63,405 nt of DNA from a virus (IMGVR_UViG_3300042861_002114:1-63405); one strand, 5' to 3'; positions 51,273-60,307 are shown, counted from the stretch's first letter. Translations and numbers: made by a program. The notes: generated from the sequence alone by a model not told the origin.

Positions 51273-52253
51273 TCAGTCAATACAGGCACATTTTCTTGAT
51301 GCCTGTTTGTTGTCAATAATTAATTGTTCTAAGGTAGTTAAATCGTCAATATCAGACCATCTCCAGTGACGACCCAAACCAACAAATTGATTTTCCTTTT
51401 TGTTAAAATTCTCCTCCATAAAACAAGCTGCATCATATAGTTCAGGATGGTTTTGTTTTAGATCCTGAACTTCCTTTATTTTGCGGTTTGGGCAAAAAAA
51501 ACAACTTGACTTAGGTGGCACTCCTAGGTTAATAGTTTTAATCAAGGCAATACAATTTTCTTGAGTAATCTCCCAATCTATTAAAGGATATTCGTATCTG
51601 TAGATATCATCATCATACGGATTCTTTTTGCTATTAAGTAGTCGAGAAACCTCGTTATAATGATATCCTATGAATTTTCTGATTTTTGTCTCACCAATAA
51701 TATCGGTATAATGATTACCAACATAAAGATTTTGTGGTTCTATTTTCCATGTAATTGAACATTCACCCCTGTTAAATGTCCGAGATGGGAGTGTTTTCAA
51801 TGTCAAGCATTTCTCATAAAGGCTGGAATATTCAAAATACTGACTGCCATTTGATAGCAAACCCAGATATATAGACAAGAGAAACCATTCGAGGGATTTG
51901 TAACTCATCTTCCAGTTTACAATTATTGATTTTCTCGCTCGGGTTGGCTCGGTTTTTTGCTTCCGAACTTTGGTTACTTCTGGAAAGCTATTGGATTTTA
52001 ACCAATCAGAAAAAGTGTTTACCCAGTCGTAGGTTTCAGGGAGTTCCCCCCCCGTGTCAGCAAACAAGATTAAATCGGGTTTAATCCCTTTCAACACCAT
52101 TGCAATTAACATGGCGGTGCTATTGGTTCCCCCACCATAGGAAACTATAATAGGAGAGTTTGGATCGGGTGCGGGTCTATTCTTTAAAATCCAAATAGGA
52201 TCTTTAGCTTGAGTATCAACATGATCACCAAATAAATCCAATTGAGTTGTCAT
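51273..52253 (-). CDS. PAPS-reductase-family protein (PP-loop)
   Basis: 326 residues. SYGGGTNST (38-46) is the PP-loop (ATP pyrophosphatase) motif. A C-terminal C-x2-C (PPKSSCFFCP) recalls phage and DndC-like members, which use it for adenylation/sulfur or nucleotide chemistry rather than sulfate reduction. N-terminal MTTQLDLFGD is typical of phage forms. Possible roles are DNA backbone/base modification or tRNA thiolation; not decided by sequence. Last gene of the minus-strand unit from 55731. Confidence 0.75.
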   Translation of the reverse strand: MTTQLDLFGDHVDTQAKDPIWILKNRPAPDPNSPIIVSYGGGTNSTAMLIAMVLKGIKPDLILFADTGGELPETYDWVNTFSDWLKSNSFPEVTKVRKQKTEPTRARKSIIVNWKMSYKSLEWFLLSIYLGLLSNGSQYFEYSSLYEKCLTLKTLPSRTFNRGECSITWKIEPQNLYVGNHYTDIIGETKIRKFIGYHYNEVSRLLNSKKNPYDDDIYRYEYPLIDWEITQENCIALIKTINLGVPPKSSCFFCPNRKIKEVQDLKQNHPELYDAACFMEENFNKKENQFVGLGRHWRWSDIDDLTTLEQLIIDNKQASRKCACID

Positions 52254-52319
52254 ATTTCCACTTGCCCTCTGTATCCTTATATTTATAACTCTACTCCAGT
52301 TATCCTAAAATATCAACCC

Positions 52320-52511
52320 TCACTCAACTTTTTTGTAAAGAATTATGTCGCCCGTTGCGATCGCCTCCAAAAATTCAGTCCATGCGGGTTCTGCTGATTC
52401 CCGTCTCCAATACCGATAACCCATACCGATGACGAGGGTTTTCAACTTCTCCCTGTCTTCTGGCTTGAGCTTGGCCTTGATTCCTTGCCTGTTTTCTCGG
52501 GGTCGTGTCAT
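52320..52511 (-). CDS. Small basic hypothetical protein
   Basis: 63 residues, MTRPRENRQGIKAKLKPEDREKLKTL... No family recognised. Between the PAPS-reductase-like gene and the terminator at 52608. Confidence 0.45.
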   Translation of the reverse strand: MTRPRENRQGIKAKLKPEDREKLKTLVIGMGYRYWRRESAEPAWTEFLEAIATGDIILYKKVE

Positions 52512-52607
52512 AAGAATGATCCTATATAACTATCCACCAGTTATAACAGATTTATTTCCAGATGGTAAATAATTCTGGCAACGACGGGCGGTGGATCGTG
52601 GATCTAA

Positions 52608-52639
52608 AAAAGCCGAATCCCTTACAGAATCCGGCTTTT
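52608..52639. terminator. Rho-independent terminator
   Basis: AAAAGCCG / CGGCTTTT stem (52608-52615, 52632-52639) with flanking A and T tracts; ends the small-gene unit at 52695-53161. Confidence 0.7.
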
Positions 52640-52694
52640 ACCCTTATATAGTAGGACTTTTGGGAGTTTGGGAACTTGAGATCCCAATTGTTGA

Positions 52695-52952
52695 TCAATC
52701 AAAAGCCCCTGATTCCCAATATTGTTTCGCAGCTTCCCACTGTTCAGAAGTAGCAGCGACATGAACCTGATGCCCAATATCACTCTTGGCTTTATGATGG
52801 TAGGCGATACAATTAGTCGGAAACCAAGTATCTGCATATTCCGCCATAATTTGAATAACCTCTAGCCCGAACCCGTGGGGGTCATACGATACTTTATTGT
52901 CTGCTTTTCCTTTAGACTGAAAAAATCGAGCGTGTAGTAGTTTCTCATTCAT
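52695..52952 (-). CDS. Small hypothetical protein
   Basis: 85 residues from ATG 52952 (MNEKLLHARFFQSKG), which overlaps the upstream stop by ATGA; a longer start at 52985 is less likely. Contains CIAYHHKAKSDIG. Not recognised. Confidence 0.55.
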   Translation of the reverse strand: MNEKLLHARFFQSKGKADNKVSYDPHGFGLEVIQIMAEYADTWFPTNCIAYHHKAKSDIGHQVHVAATSEQWEAAKQYWESGAFD

Positions 52953-53161
52953 AAAGTTTCTACTTCCACAACTTGCGCTTTCCATCCCTTACGAGTCAAT
53001 GACAGGGCATCTCTCGCCGCAACTTCGTTATCTTTGTATGTGATAAATTCGTCATCAGGATGGACGGCAATAAAGTCCGCGCCCGTACCTCCTGCATACA
53101 AACCTTCTGTGACTTGATCGTTGTAACGATTCCATAGCTTCACCGCAAATTTTAGTGCCAT
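52949..53161 (-). CDS. Small hypothetical protein
   Basis: 70 residues, MALKFAVKLWNRYNDQ..., ending KAQVVEVETL. Co-translated with the following gene through ATGA. Not recognised. Confidence 0.55.
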   Translation of the reverse strand: MALKFAVKLWNRYNDQVTEGLYAGGTGADFIAVHPDDEFITYKDNEVAARDALSLTRKGWKAQVVEVETL

Positions 53162-53222
53162 TGTTTTGTCCTTATATCATCAACTTTTGCGCGGATTTAA
53201 GGCGTCGCGCCCAGCCTAAAGA

Positions 53223-53732
53223 CTAACGTTTGATTTTGACTGGCTCCCCTTGCTGAGAATCCCATTCCCACCCTTTTTCCAAAAGAATCAGATCCGGATC
53301 TAGTTGATAACGCCCATCTCGAAGCTGGAGCCATTTAAGTTCCATACCTTCATAAATAGGTTTATCTCGACCGTCATACTCAGTCCCCGATTCGTCTATC
53401 CAGTCCCCGCAAGCTAAATGCCATGAGCTACATAATTTCGATCCCTCACGAGGATGGAGACTCAAAAGTTCGTCATCCTCTTTGAAGAAGATATTTATTG
53501 GGTTTTGTTTTGTCCCTTCTATTTCCATTGGTGCGTCCCAAATTGTTAACTGTATTGGTTTCTCCACAATCTCCACCGCTTTCAAGGATTCCAGCCGACC
53601 CTCAAGTTGAGTCAATTCAAAAGCCCACTTCCGAATTAGGCTTCGGACGCGGGCAAACTTGACTATCAAGCTATTTAATTGATCAATCCGTTTTTGGATT
53701 TGGTTTTTAGTAGAGATTGTGGAGTTTTTCAT
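53223..53732 (-). CDS. Hypothetical protein with N-terminal coiled coil
   Basis: 169 residues. Residues ~1-55 form a coiled coil (QIQKRIDQLNSLIVKFARV...); the C-terminal part has CSSWHLACGDWIDESGTEYDG. Not recognised. Confidence 0.5.
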   Translation of the reverse strand: MKNSTISTKNQIQKRIDQLNSLIVKFARVRSLIRKWAFELTQLEGRLESLKAVEIVEKPIQLTIWDAPMEIEGTKQNPINIFFKEDDELLSLHPREGSKLCSSWHLACGDWIDESGTEYDGRDKPIYEGMELKWLQLRDGRYQLDPDLILLEKGWEWDSQQGEPVKIKR

Positions 53733-53806
53733 ATTTTACGCCCGATTTGACGGCGGCGTCCCTGCTTTGTGTTCTATATTAAATATTGTAGCTACAAAAT
53801 CAAAAT

Positions 53807-53962
53807 ATGTCAACCCCTAAATCAAAAAAACTTTTTAACCGCCCAACCGTTGTCAGGGTGAGGCTTTCAGAAGTTGAGAGGGAGAGGATAGAGGCGATCG
53901 CATCCTCAAGAAATCTATCCCTCTCGGAATTGATAAGGTATTGGATTAATAATGAAGGGTGA
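53807..53962 (+). CDS. Ribbon-helix-helix (CopG-like) regulator
   Basis: 51 residues. TVVRVRLSEVERERIEAIAS and RNLSLSELIRYWI give the ribbon strand, first helix, loop and second helix of an RHH DNA-binding protein. On the plus strand inside a minus-strand gene group, in an otherwise empty 240-bp gap. It may control nearby genes. Confidence 0.7.
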   Translation: MSTPKSKKLFNRPTVVRVRLSEVERERIEAIASSRNLSLSELIRYWINNEG

Positions 53963-53970
53963 CGAGATCA

Positions 53971-54372
53971 CTATATCTTGATAATCTCAATCTCGACACA
54001 AAGGGCTTTTAATCTCTCAAAAGCCACCACCGGATCGGCTTCAAAATCAACTGGACTAGATCCGGTCATCGGAGCGTCAGACACCGCCCCTAATGGCTCG
54101 AAAGCACGGGATTTATTATTCCAAAAAAACACCCTGTTAATACGTCGCTCTATTGCTTCCGGTGTTTCGAGAAAACAATAGATAAGTCCTGTGACAATAG
54201 CCTGCCTGACATCGGTTCTGAATCGCCTTTTATCGAGTTTAATTGTCCATAATTCAGATAGAAGTTCCTCGTCGGTTTCTACATCATACCAGAGACACTC
54301 ACAAGAGAATGTGTGGAGGTCGTTGGCATGAATTTTTTGGGCGGGTTGAAATCCTTTTTTAGTTGTCTTCAT
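53971..54372 (-). CDS. Hypothetical protein
   Basis: 133 residues, MKTTKKGFQPAQKIHANDLHTF..., acidic C-terminus. Its 5' end overlaps the C5 methyltransferase stop by 14 nt. Not recognised. Confidence 0.5.
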   Translation of the reverse strand: MKTTKKGFQPAQKIHANDLHTFSCECLWYDVETDEELLSELWTIKLDKRRFRTDVRQAIVTGLIYCFLETPEAIERRINRVFFWNNKSRAFEPLGAVSDAPMTGSSPVDFEADPVVAFERLKALCVEIEIIKI

Positions 54373-55405
54373 AAAGATTAATTGATTTTAAGATTGCCAG
54401 ACCTAACTCTTTCGCCAACAACGGCGGCACGGCATTTCCGATTATTTGTTGACTTAAAGATTTGGATTCTGGGAATTTGTAATCATCGGGAAAAGTTTGC
54501 AGCCGTGCCGTCGCTTTTTGACTAATCCGTTTGATTTGACTTCCCTGTACGATGTCCGCCCAATGGGTCGAAACACCCGCCATAGCTCGAATTGTTGGAC
54601 AAGGCTTGTTTTGTGGAGTCGGTAAAATGTTCTTAATACAGGCTCCCGCACGGGGGATTAATAGGATGGGAGAATGGGAATTACAGTGACCCCCTACGAT
54701 AGTAAAACTTGGATCGTTTGACTCCCGAACTGTAGCCTGTCTAATGAGTTGTTTACCAATATCAATCAAGGCTTTTTCTGGCAAATATCCCAATTCATTC
54801 AATCGCTTAATCTGCCAGTCCGCAAGCTCACAATCCTGCATTTCTGGGATTAAATCACTAATGGCTTGATACCATCCCTTTTTAGGTTTTGATTCAGGAA
54901 AATAAGGGAGGGGTTCTGAATTTTTAACTGCCCACATAATCAACCGTTTCCGGTTTTGGGGAACCCCGTGATCCGCCGCGTCTAAAATTAACCAATGATA
55001 GCGATATCCGTTACGGATCAATGATTGTAGGATTTTCTCAAAAGTTGGTGATTTTGAATATCCTGGGACGTTTTCGAGAATCACCCATCGAGGGGATAAT
55101 GAGGCAATATAATCACAACAATAAAGCCCCGCATCTTTATCTTTGTGGTCAGGAATATCACCCCGCCGTGCGTTGCTGTATTGTTGGCATGGGGGACTCA
55201 TCCAAAGCAGATCAACAGGTTCTAAATGGCGAGGACTAGCTGACCCGACACATTGATTAACTATCTTGGTATTAGGGAAATTTAATCGCGCTACTTCTGC
55301 AATTTTAGGATCTCTTTCAATTCCCCATAAAGACTTAAACCCTGCGGCCTCTAATCCTTTGCCAGCCCCACCACCGCCCATGAATAATTCACCGCAAGTG
55401 TACAT
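54359..55405 (-). CDS. C5-cytosine DNA methyltransferase
   Basis: 348 residues. Motif I-like FMGGGGAGKGLEAAG, catalytic SPPCQQYS (C73), ENVPG (111-115), VPQNRKR (149-155) and C-terminal QIIGNAVPP (motif X) are all present, so the enzyme should be active. The first motif is glycine-rich rather than the usual FSGxGG. Modifies cytosines in phage DNA, possibly as protection from restriction. Follows an HTH gene by 2 nt. Confidence 0.93.
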   Translation of the reverse strand: MYTCGELFMGGGGAGKGLEAAGFKSLWGIERDPKIAEVARLNFPNTKIVNQCVGSASPRHLEPVDLLWMSPPCQQYSNARRGDIPDHKDKDAGLYCCDYIASLSPRWVILENVPGYSKSPTFEKILQSLIRNGYRYHWLILDAADHGVPQNRKRLIMWAVKNSEPLPYFPESKPKKGWYQAISDLIPEMQDCELADWQIKRLNELGYLPEKALIDIGKQLIRQATVRESNDPSFTIVGGHCNSHSPILLIPRAGACIKNILPTPQNKPCPTIRAMAGVSTHWADIVQGSQIKRISQKATARLQTFPDDYKFPESKSLSQQIIGNAVPPLLAKELGLAILKSINLYEDN

Positions 55406-55407
55406 AT

Positions 55408-55731
55408 CTATATTCCAGTGAGTTTATTTTGCATCCCAGGAGCGAGTAGAATCACCTGAGCGTATCTAAGAGCGATACTTTTATCCTGATATTGGCGATA
55501 AAGTTGGCCGAAGAACTTTCGGTTTTTACTTGGTAAAAACCCTCTGATACTTCTTAGAGGCAAGGAATATACCCAGTCTTGATAGGATTCGCTATTAATT
55601 AATAGCGAATCCTTTTTCCATCGGGAAACCGTGTCTTCTGGGATATTTAGTTCCATTGCTATTTTGTTTTGCTTCACCCCTTTTTTCAAAAGCTCTAGGG
55701 CTTTCTGTTTTGTCTCTGCGGGATAGGTCAA
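55408..55731 (-). CDS. HTH protein (transposase/terminase-small-like helix-turn-helix)
   Basis: 107 residues. KQKALELLKKGVKQNKIAMELNIPEDTVSRW is an HTH of the transposase/small-terminase type. First gene of the minus-strand modification unit and divergent from an XRE regulator. Possible transcription regulator; a small terminase is an alternative, but it is far from terL. Confidence 0.55.
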   Translation of the reverse strand: MTYPAETKQKALELLKKGVKQNKIAMELNIPEDTVSRWKKDSLLINSESYQDWVYSLPLRSIRGFLPSKNRKFFGQLYRQYQDKSIALRYAQVILLAPGMQNKLTGI

Positions 55732-55765
55732 ATTCCCTCCTTTTTTATGCTATGGTGGTTTAATG

Positions 55766-55790
55766 AATCTATCACTGAGAGTAATAGATT
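55766..55790. promoter_or_regulatory. Divergent operator
   Basis: AATCTAT-n11-ATAGATT inverted repeat between the two divergent HTH genes (55732-55817); candidate operator for one of them. Confidence 0.5.
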
Positions 55791-55817
55791 TTTATTCACA
55801 AGTCAAGAGGATGTTTT

Positions 55818-56099
55818 ATGATTCCTAGTGTTCCTTACGATCGCGTTGCCTCAATATCCTGGGATAAGCAAGCAGGAGAGAGGCTGAAGAAGCTGCGGAA
55901 CAATAAACGGTATTCTCGTGGCTGCTTGGCAAGACTTACCCAAGATTGCGACCAAAGGTTATCCGAGGCTTATATCCAAAAGGTTGAGGACGGGAGGGCA
56001 AAAACAATCCGACGCGCGAAGCTAGAAACGTTATTATCCCTACTGGATTCGGATATCCAGGCTGTTTTCCCTGGCGGAGACAATAAAAAGTTTTCCTAG
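55818..56099 (+). CDS. XRE-family regulator
   Basis: 93 residues. ERLKKLRNNKRYSRGCLARL...YIQKVEDGRAK is a Cro/C1-type HTH. Divergent from an HTH gene across a palindromic operator, the layout of a small genetic switch. Confidence 0.65.
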   Translation: MIPSVPYDRVASISWDKQAGERLKKLRNNKRYSRGCLARLTQDCDQRLSEAYIQKVEDGRAKTIRRAKLETLLSLLDSDIQAVFPGGDNKKFS

Positions 56100-56158
56100 C
56101 CGCTTGACTTTTATTACTGCAAGTAGTAAATTGGTAATAAGCACTGGATAACAAAATT

Positions 56159-56551
56159 ATGATCGCACAGCAGCCAAAGACGTTTGAGTCGGAAGAAGAT
56201 TTTGAGGAAGTGGAGATAGGAGTGGTAGACCTCCTTCCAACGCCTTTAAAAAAAGAGGAAAAAGACAGTATTTCAATCTCTATAGAGGACTTGAAATCAT
56301 GGCTGGCTTGTGGCATCCTGCCTAAAACAGCCTATGTTTATCTGATGCTTCTGATTAAGTTTGATGGGGCTACGAATGTGGACATCAGGGCGCTTGCCAA
56401 CTCTCTGAGTTGCGCTGTCTCAATCGACGAAGAGAAAACAAAGATAATAAATTTCAGTGAGGAAGAAACCCTTTCTGAAATTGCAAAACTGAATAAAAAA
56501 GGTGCGCTGTCTATTAAGCAAACAGCAATCCAATTGCATCTAAATTTATAG
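56159..56551 (+). CDS. Hypothetical regulator-like protein
   Basis: 130 residues; acidic start, then segments LLIKFDGATNVDIRALANSLSC that look like a winged or phage helix-turn-helix. Next to replication genes. Not proven. Confidence 0.45.
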   Translation: MIAQQPKTFESEEDFEEVEIGVVDLLPTPLKKEEKDSISISIEDLKSWLACGILPKTAYVYLMLLIKFDGATNVDIRALANSLSCAVSIDEEKTKIINFSEEETLSEIAKLNKKGALSIKQTAIQLHLNL

Positions 56552-56561
56552 GCTTGTGTTC

Positions 56562-56612
56562 CCCCACGGCTTCACGGTGCGATAGTGAGGCAGTGGGGAG
56601 GCGTAATCTCCC
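56562..56612 (+). promoter_or_regulatory. Leader with alternative hairpins before the SSB-like gene
   Basis: CCCCAC (56562-56567) pairs with GTGGGG (56593-56598); the GGGAG part can instead pair with CTCCC just downstream. The two structures compete, so translation or transcription of the SSB-like gene may be controlled. Confidence 0.4.
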
Positions 56613-56640
56613 AATCAACGTAAACATTCTGTAAAAAAAT

Positions 56641-57648
56641 ATGACAAGTAATTCAATGCCCGAAGTTATTGTTGTTAACTTCGACGATGACGACAAGTTT
56701 GGAGTCCTCTACGCCAAGGATTATGTTCCTGGCTACAACAAAATCGGTCTGGAAGACCTCTCCGACGAAGATTTCCAAGACGATGAGGCTTTATTCTTAA
56801 CTTGCCTAACGTGTTTAGCCGATGGGAAAGATTTAGATCTCAAAGATGTTATCTCCGTCAAGGCAACTGAATCAGGTATGGTAGACCGAATCTACACCCC
56901 TGCGATGTTCGCTTCAGAAGGTGGCGAAGGGTTGGTTATTCGTGCGGGATCGAATCTATTCCCCGTGACTCAAAACGGACGCACTTTCACTTGCGGTGAA
57001 ATGCAAGGGGAAATCGAAAGCTACTCGGTTAAGTACGGGGACAAAGAGTACAAAGTCCCTCGGATTGATTTTGTCGCACCAAAAGGAGGCTTGATTTTCT
57101 CCCTCCGTGTCTTTGGTAAAGATGAGACGGTGAACGGGGATTCCCTTAAGCACCGTGCGCGAGCCGGTGGGGCGATCGCTGGCTACCTTCGGGAAGCCAA
57201 AGGGGGAAACTACCAGGTGGTAAAACCCACCGAACTGCCAGAGGGGGAATACTTGGTGACTGGGATTGATCAAAAAGAACACCCTGAATATGGTACAGGG
57301 TATTTTGTTGCCCTCGACGGTGGAAAGGCTTTATATGCCAACTTCGGCATGAAGAAGCAGCTTAAATCCTCGTTCAACAGCTTCTCGAGTTGCTTGGCAG
57401 GTGGTCGCCCGGTGACTTTAACGATCGCAAATATCCGCGAATCCAAGAACGGGAAACTCACTTGCGATGCAGTGTTTCGCAATCGCGCACCCCACACCTC
57501 AAATATGTTTAAGCAGGGGTTTGTGGCAAAAGAACTCCCTGGGGCGGCCGTGGATTCTACAGAAACTTCCCGTCCTAAAGAGAAAGGAATGAAATCGGCA
57601 GAGCCAGATAAGACAGAAGGTGGTCAATACGATCCTCTGCCTTTCTAA
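56641..57648 (+). CDS. SSB-like protein with DPLPF tail
   Basis: 335 residues. No classical OB-fold motif is visible by eye, but the protein ends GGQYDPLPF, the acidic-aromatic tail used by bacterial SSB to bind partner enzymes. A low-complexity spacer (STETSRPKEKGMKSAEPDK) precedes the tail, as in SSBs. Gene order (upstream of the sliding clamp) also fits single-stranded DNA binding in phage replication. Family unproven. Confidence 0.55.
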   Translation: MTSNSMPEVIVVNFDDDDKFGVLYAKDYVPGYNKIGLEDLSDEDFQDDEALFLTCLTCLADGKDLDLKDVISVKATESGMVDRIYTPAMFASEGGEGLVIRAGSNLFPVTQNGRTFTCGEMQGEIESYSVKYGDKEYKVPRIDFVAPKGGLIFSLRVFGKDETVNGDSLKHRARAGGAIAGYLREAKGGNYQVVKPTELPEGEYLVTGIDQKEHPEYGTGYFVALDGGKALYANFGMKKQLKSSFNSFSSCLAGGRPVTLTIANIRESKNGKLTCDAVFRNRAPHTSNMFKQGFVAKELPGAAVDSTETSRPKEKGMKSAEPDKTEGGQYDPLPF

Positions 57649-57692
57649 CGATTTCTATTGATACCTATCAGGAATTGAAACTAATCAACTAA

Positions 57693-57724
57693 ATCAAACC
57701 GGGATAAATAAATCTCGGTTTGAT
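57693..57724 (+). terminator. Hairpin between SSB-like and clamp genes
   Basis: ATCAAACCG / CGGTTTGAT stem (57693-57701, 57716-57724), 8 nt of T-rich sequence follows; may act as a terminator or as an mRNA processing barrier. Confidence 0.5.
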
Positions 57725-57748
57725 TCAACCTACAAATTCACTAAACCA

Positions 57749-58969
57749 ATGAAATTGACTGTAGATACAAAAGCCTTGTCCGATGCCCTTGATTGGGCAA
57801 ACAAGGCGATTCCTCAAAAGCCTAATCATCCCATCCTGGCTAACTTCAAAATTGAAGCGGGTGATAGCAATTTAGAGGTTACGGGGTTTGACCTCTCAAT
57901 GGCTATTAAAGCCACGGTAGAAGCAAATGTTGACAGATGTGGCAGTGTTACGATTCCTGCCAAGTTGTTCACGGAGACAATCAAACACCTCCCCAACGGA
58001 GAGCTAACACTTGAAGTGGACAACGAGACAAATGACGTTAAGATAATTTCCAGTGGCAAATACAACTTGCGGGGATTAAGCACAGAAGAATACCCCGAAA
58101 TCCCCTTGCTTGAAGCTAACAATAGCCTTGAGATTTCGGTAGAGAATCTTCTTCAAGGAAGTAAAACAATCTCCACCGTGTCTACTGATGATACAAAACA
58201 GGTGTTGTGTGGGGTTGATCTAAAGTTCTCAGATAAGGGAATCAAGTTTGCAGCAACAAACGGACACTTGTTGATGGTAATTGAAGTCGAAAACGAGGAT
58301 TTTGAAGGGGATGAATCGGAAATTCAGGAGATTATCATTCCTGGTCGGGCTTTCCGAGAGGTTAAAAAGATGATCACAAAATTCAAAGAGAAAAGGGATG
58401 ATGATACTCCCGTTTTGGTTGGATTTGATGACCGGATTATTATTTTTTCCTATAAGAATCAGCAAGTCCAATGCCGGAAATTAGACGGGGCTTTCCCCGC
58501 TTACGAACAGCTAATCCCTAAAAACCACGCCACTTTGGTAACGGTTGATCGGCGAACCTTTATTGGTTCCCTGGAACGGATGGAGATAATTGCAAAACAG
58601 AAAAATCACATCGTGTGTTGCGACTTTGATGCCGAAGCACAGCAAATTAAACTATCGGTAGAAGCCGCCGACGTAGGCAAAGCAGAGGAGTATATCCCTG
58701 CACAAATATCAGTCAAGGAGCCTATTGCATCCGATGACGACGAAAACGATGACGGGGATGATAAAGAATCCTTTGCCACGATAAACGCAGTTAAAGAGCC
58801 AATTACAGTCGCTTTCAACTGCGCTTATATCATTGAGGGCTTGGAAGAAATGGAAACCAGTGAAGTCCAAATAAAGATCCAAGAGTCTACCATCGCACCA
58901 ATTATCATCTCGCCATTAGGGGGAATTAAGATGACATTTCTTCTAATGCCAGTCAATCTTCGGAAGTAA
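57749..58969 (+). CDS. dnaN: DNA polymerase III sliding clamp (beta)
   Basis: 406 residues, the length of a full three-domain beta clamp. LSDALDWANKAIPQKPNHPIL, DLSMAIKATVEA, IPAKLFTETIKHLP and the C-terminal IAPIIISPLG...FLLMPVNL match DnaN. An acidic insert (SDDDENDDGDD) in the third domain is unusual. The phage would use its own clamp with host polymerase III or with a phage polymerase outside the window. Linked to the SSB-like gene. Confidence 0.9.
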   Translation: MKLTVDTKALSDALDWANKAIPQKPNHPILANFKIEAGDSNLEVTGFDLSMAIKATVEANVDRCGSVTIPAKLFTETIKHLPNGELTLEVDNETNDVKIISSGKYNLRGLSTEEYPEIPLLEANNSLEISVENLLQGSKTISTVSTDDTKQVLCGVDLKFSDKGIKFAATNGHLLMVIEVENEDFEGDESEIQEIIIPGRAFREVKKMITKFKEKRDDDTPVLVGFDDRIIIFSYKNQQVQCRKLDGAFPAYEQLIPKNHATLVTVDRRTFIGSLERMEIIAKQKNHIVCCDFDAEAQQIKLSVEAADVGKAEEYIPAQISVKEPIASDDDENDDGDDKESFATINAVKEPITVAFNCAYIIEGLEEMETSEVQIKIQESTIAPIIISPLGGIKMTFLLMPVNLRK

Positions 58970-58988
58970 AGCCAAAATATAGATACAA

Positions 58989-59008
58989 TCCTCCTCATCT
59001 GGGGAGGA
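58989..59008 (+). terminator. Short hairpin after dnaN
   Basis: TCCTCC / GGAGGA stem in the 57-nt gap before the next gene. Weak terminator or ribosome-site-masking hairpin. Confidence 0.35.
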
Positions 59009-59025
59009 CTTAGATAGAGAAAACA

Positions 59026-59262
59026 ATGGCAAACAAAAGATATAGTCACCCATATCTAACCAAGGATTTTCTAACACGGAATCCTTTTAATTATTGCCTA
59101 AACTGCGGAGGGATCTTGGGAAATATTAGACCGGATTTGAAGAATGCAAGACAGGTTTGGCTCGTCCCTTGGGGGTCAAACAAGGTCGTGTTAAACGGCT
59201 ACACCCATATTATTTGCCCACATCAAAGAGATCAACAAAATGACTCAATTAATGTCCGCTAA
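59026..59262 (+). CDS. Small cysteine protein upstream of nrdB
   Basis: 78 residues, MANKRYSHPYLTKDF..., with CLNCGG and ICPHQRD giving C-x2-C and C-x-H positions, so possible zinc ribbon. Overlaps nrdB by 23 nt. May be a redox or regulatory partner. Confidence 0.45.
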   Translation: MANKRYSHPYLTKDFLTRNPFNYCLNCGGILGNIRPDLKNARQVWLVPWGSNKVVLNGYTHIICPHQRDQQNDSINVR

Positions 59263-60286
59263 CCCGATTTTTAATCCAAACGGAAACGACGATGTTGCCC
59301 ACAGAACGATTTGGTTTGGGGAAACCACAAACTTAATGCAATTGAATGATGTCCGCTATTCTTGGGCGGTTGGTTTATATAAGCAAATGAGAGAGAACTT
59401 CTGGGTCGCCGAGCGATTGGATATTACCCAGGACGTGACAGATTACGCGAACCTAACTCTTAATGAACGCAATGTTTATGATGGGATTTTAAGCTATTTA
59501 ACGTTCTTGGATTCCATTCAAACCTGTAATATTCCCCACCTTAAAAGTTGCGTCACAGCCCCAGAAATCAGCCTGTGCATGGCAGAGCAAAACTCCCAGG
59601 AGGCGTTACACTCCCAGTCCTATTCGTACATGATCGAAACGATTATTCCATCGGATCGAAGAACATCTGTTTATGAGTTTTGGAGAACAGATGAAGTCTT
59701 ACGCGATCGCTGTGAATTTATTGCAGGAATTTATCAGAACTTCATGGATAATTCCACGCCAGAGAATTATTTTGTCGCTTTGTTAGCCGATTATATGTTA
59801 GAGGGGATTTACTTCTACAATGGTTTTATCGCTTACTACAATTTCGCTTCCCGTCAATTAATGCCGGGATCTGCTGATATCTTCAAAATGATTAACCGTG
59901 ACGAATTAAGTCATGTTCGGTTATTCCAGAAATTGATTCCTGAAGCTATGCAATTGTTTCCTCATTCCGTTGACCAGATTTACGAAATGTTTGGCACGGC
60001 TGTCGAGCATGAGTGTAAATGGACTAATCATATTGTGGGAAATAATATTTTAGGAATCACGGAATATAGTACGGAACAATACACCAAATATCTAGCCAAT
60101 ATTCGGTTACGTTCTATCGGTTTAGAGCCCCTTTATCCCGATAAAAAGTACAGTAAAAGTCCCTATACCCATTTAGAACGCTTCTCTGATACTAAAAAAG
60201 AAGGACACACCAAAGCTAACTTCTTTGAGGCGACCGTGACAAGTTATGTGATGTCCTCCGGCGTTGACGGGTGGGACGAGATTTAG
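59240..60286 (+). CDS. nrdB: Ribonucleotide reductase beta subunit (class I)
   Basis: 348 residues. All iron ligands and the radical tyrosine are present: D91 (TFLDSIQT), E121 and H124 (EALH), Y128, E188 (MLEGIYFY), and E222/H225 (RDELSH). It makes the tyrosyl radical for reduction of ribonucleotides. No alpha subunit gene lies in the window, so nrdA must be elsewhere or from the host. Start at 59240 or at the second ATG (59252). Confidence 0.95.
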   Translation: MTQLMSANPIFNPNGNDDVAHRTIWFGETTNLMQLNDVRYSWAVGLYKQMRENFWVAERLDITQDVTDYANLTLNERNVYDGILSYLTFLDSIQTCNIPHLKSCVTAPEISLCMAEQNSQEALHSQSYSYMIETIIPSDRRTSVYEFWRTDEVLRDRCEFIAGIYQNFMDNSTPENYFVALLADYMLEGIYFYNGFIAYYNFASRQLMPGSADIFKMINRDELSHVRLFQKLIPEAMQLFPHSVDQIYEMFGTAVEHECKWTNHIVGNNILGITEYSTEQYTKYLANIRLRSIGLEPLYPDKKYSKSPYTHLERFSDTKKEGHTKANFFEATVTSYVMSSGVDGWDEI

Positions 60287-60307
60287 GCATTAATCTCTAT
60301 AACTCCC

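Noticed and set aside
52622-52837. Minus-strand ORF overlapping the 52695 gene
   Set aside because: Contains the terminator at 52608-52639 at its end and is out of frame with the coupled gene.
55408-55731. HTH gene as terminase small subunit
   Set aside because: Far from terL, in the methyltransferase operon and divergent from a repressor; regulator is the simpler reading.
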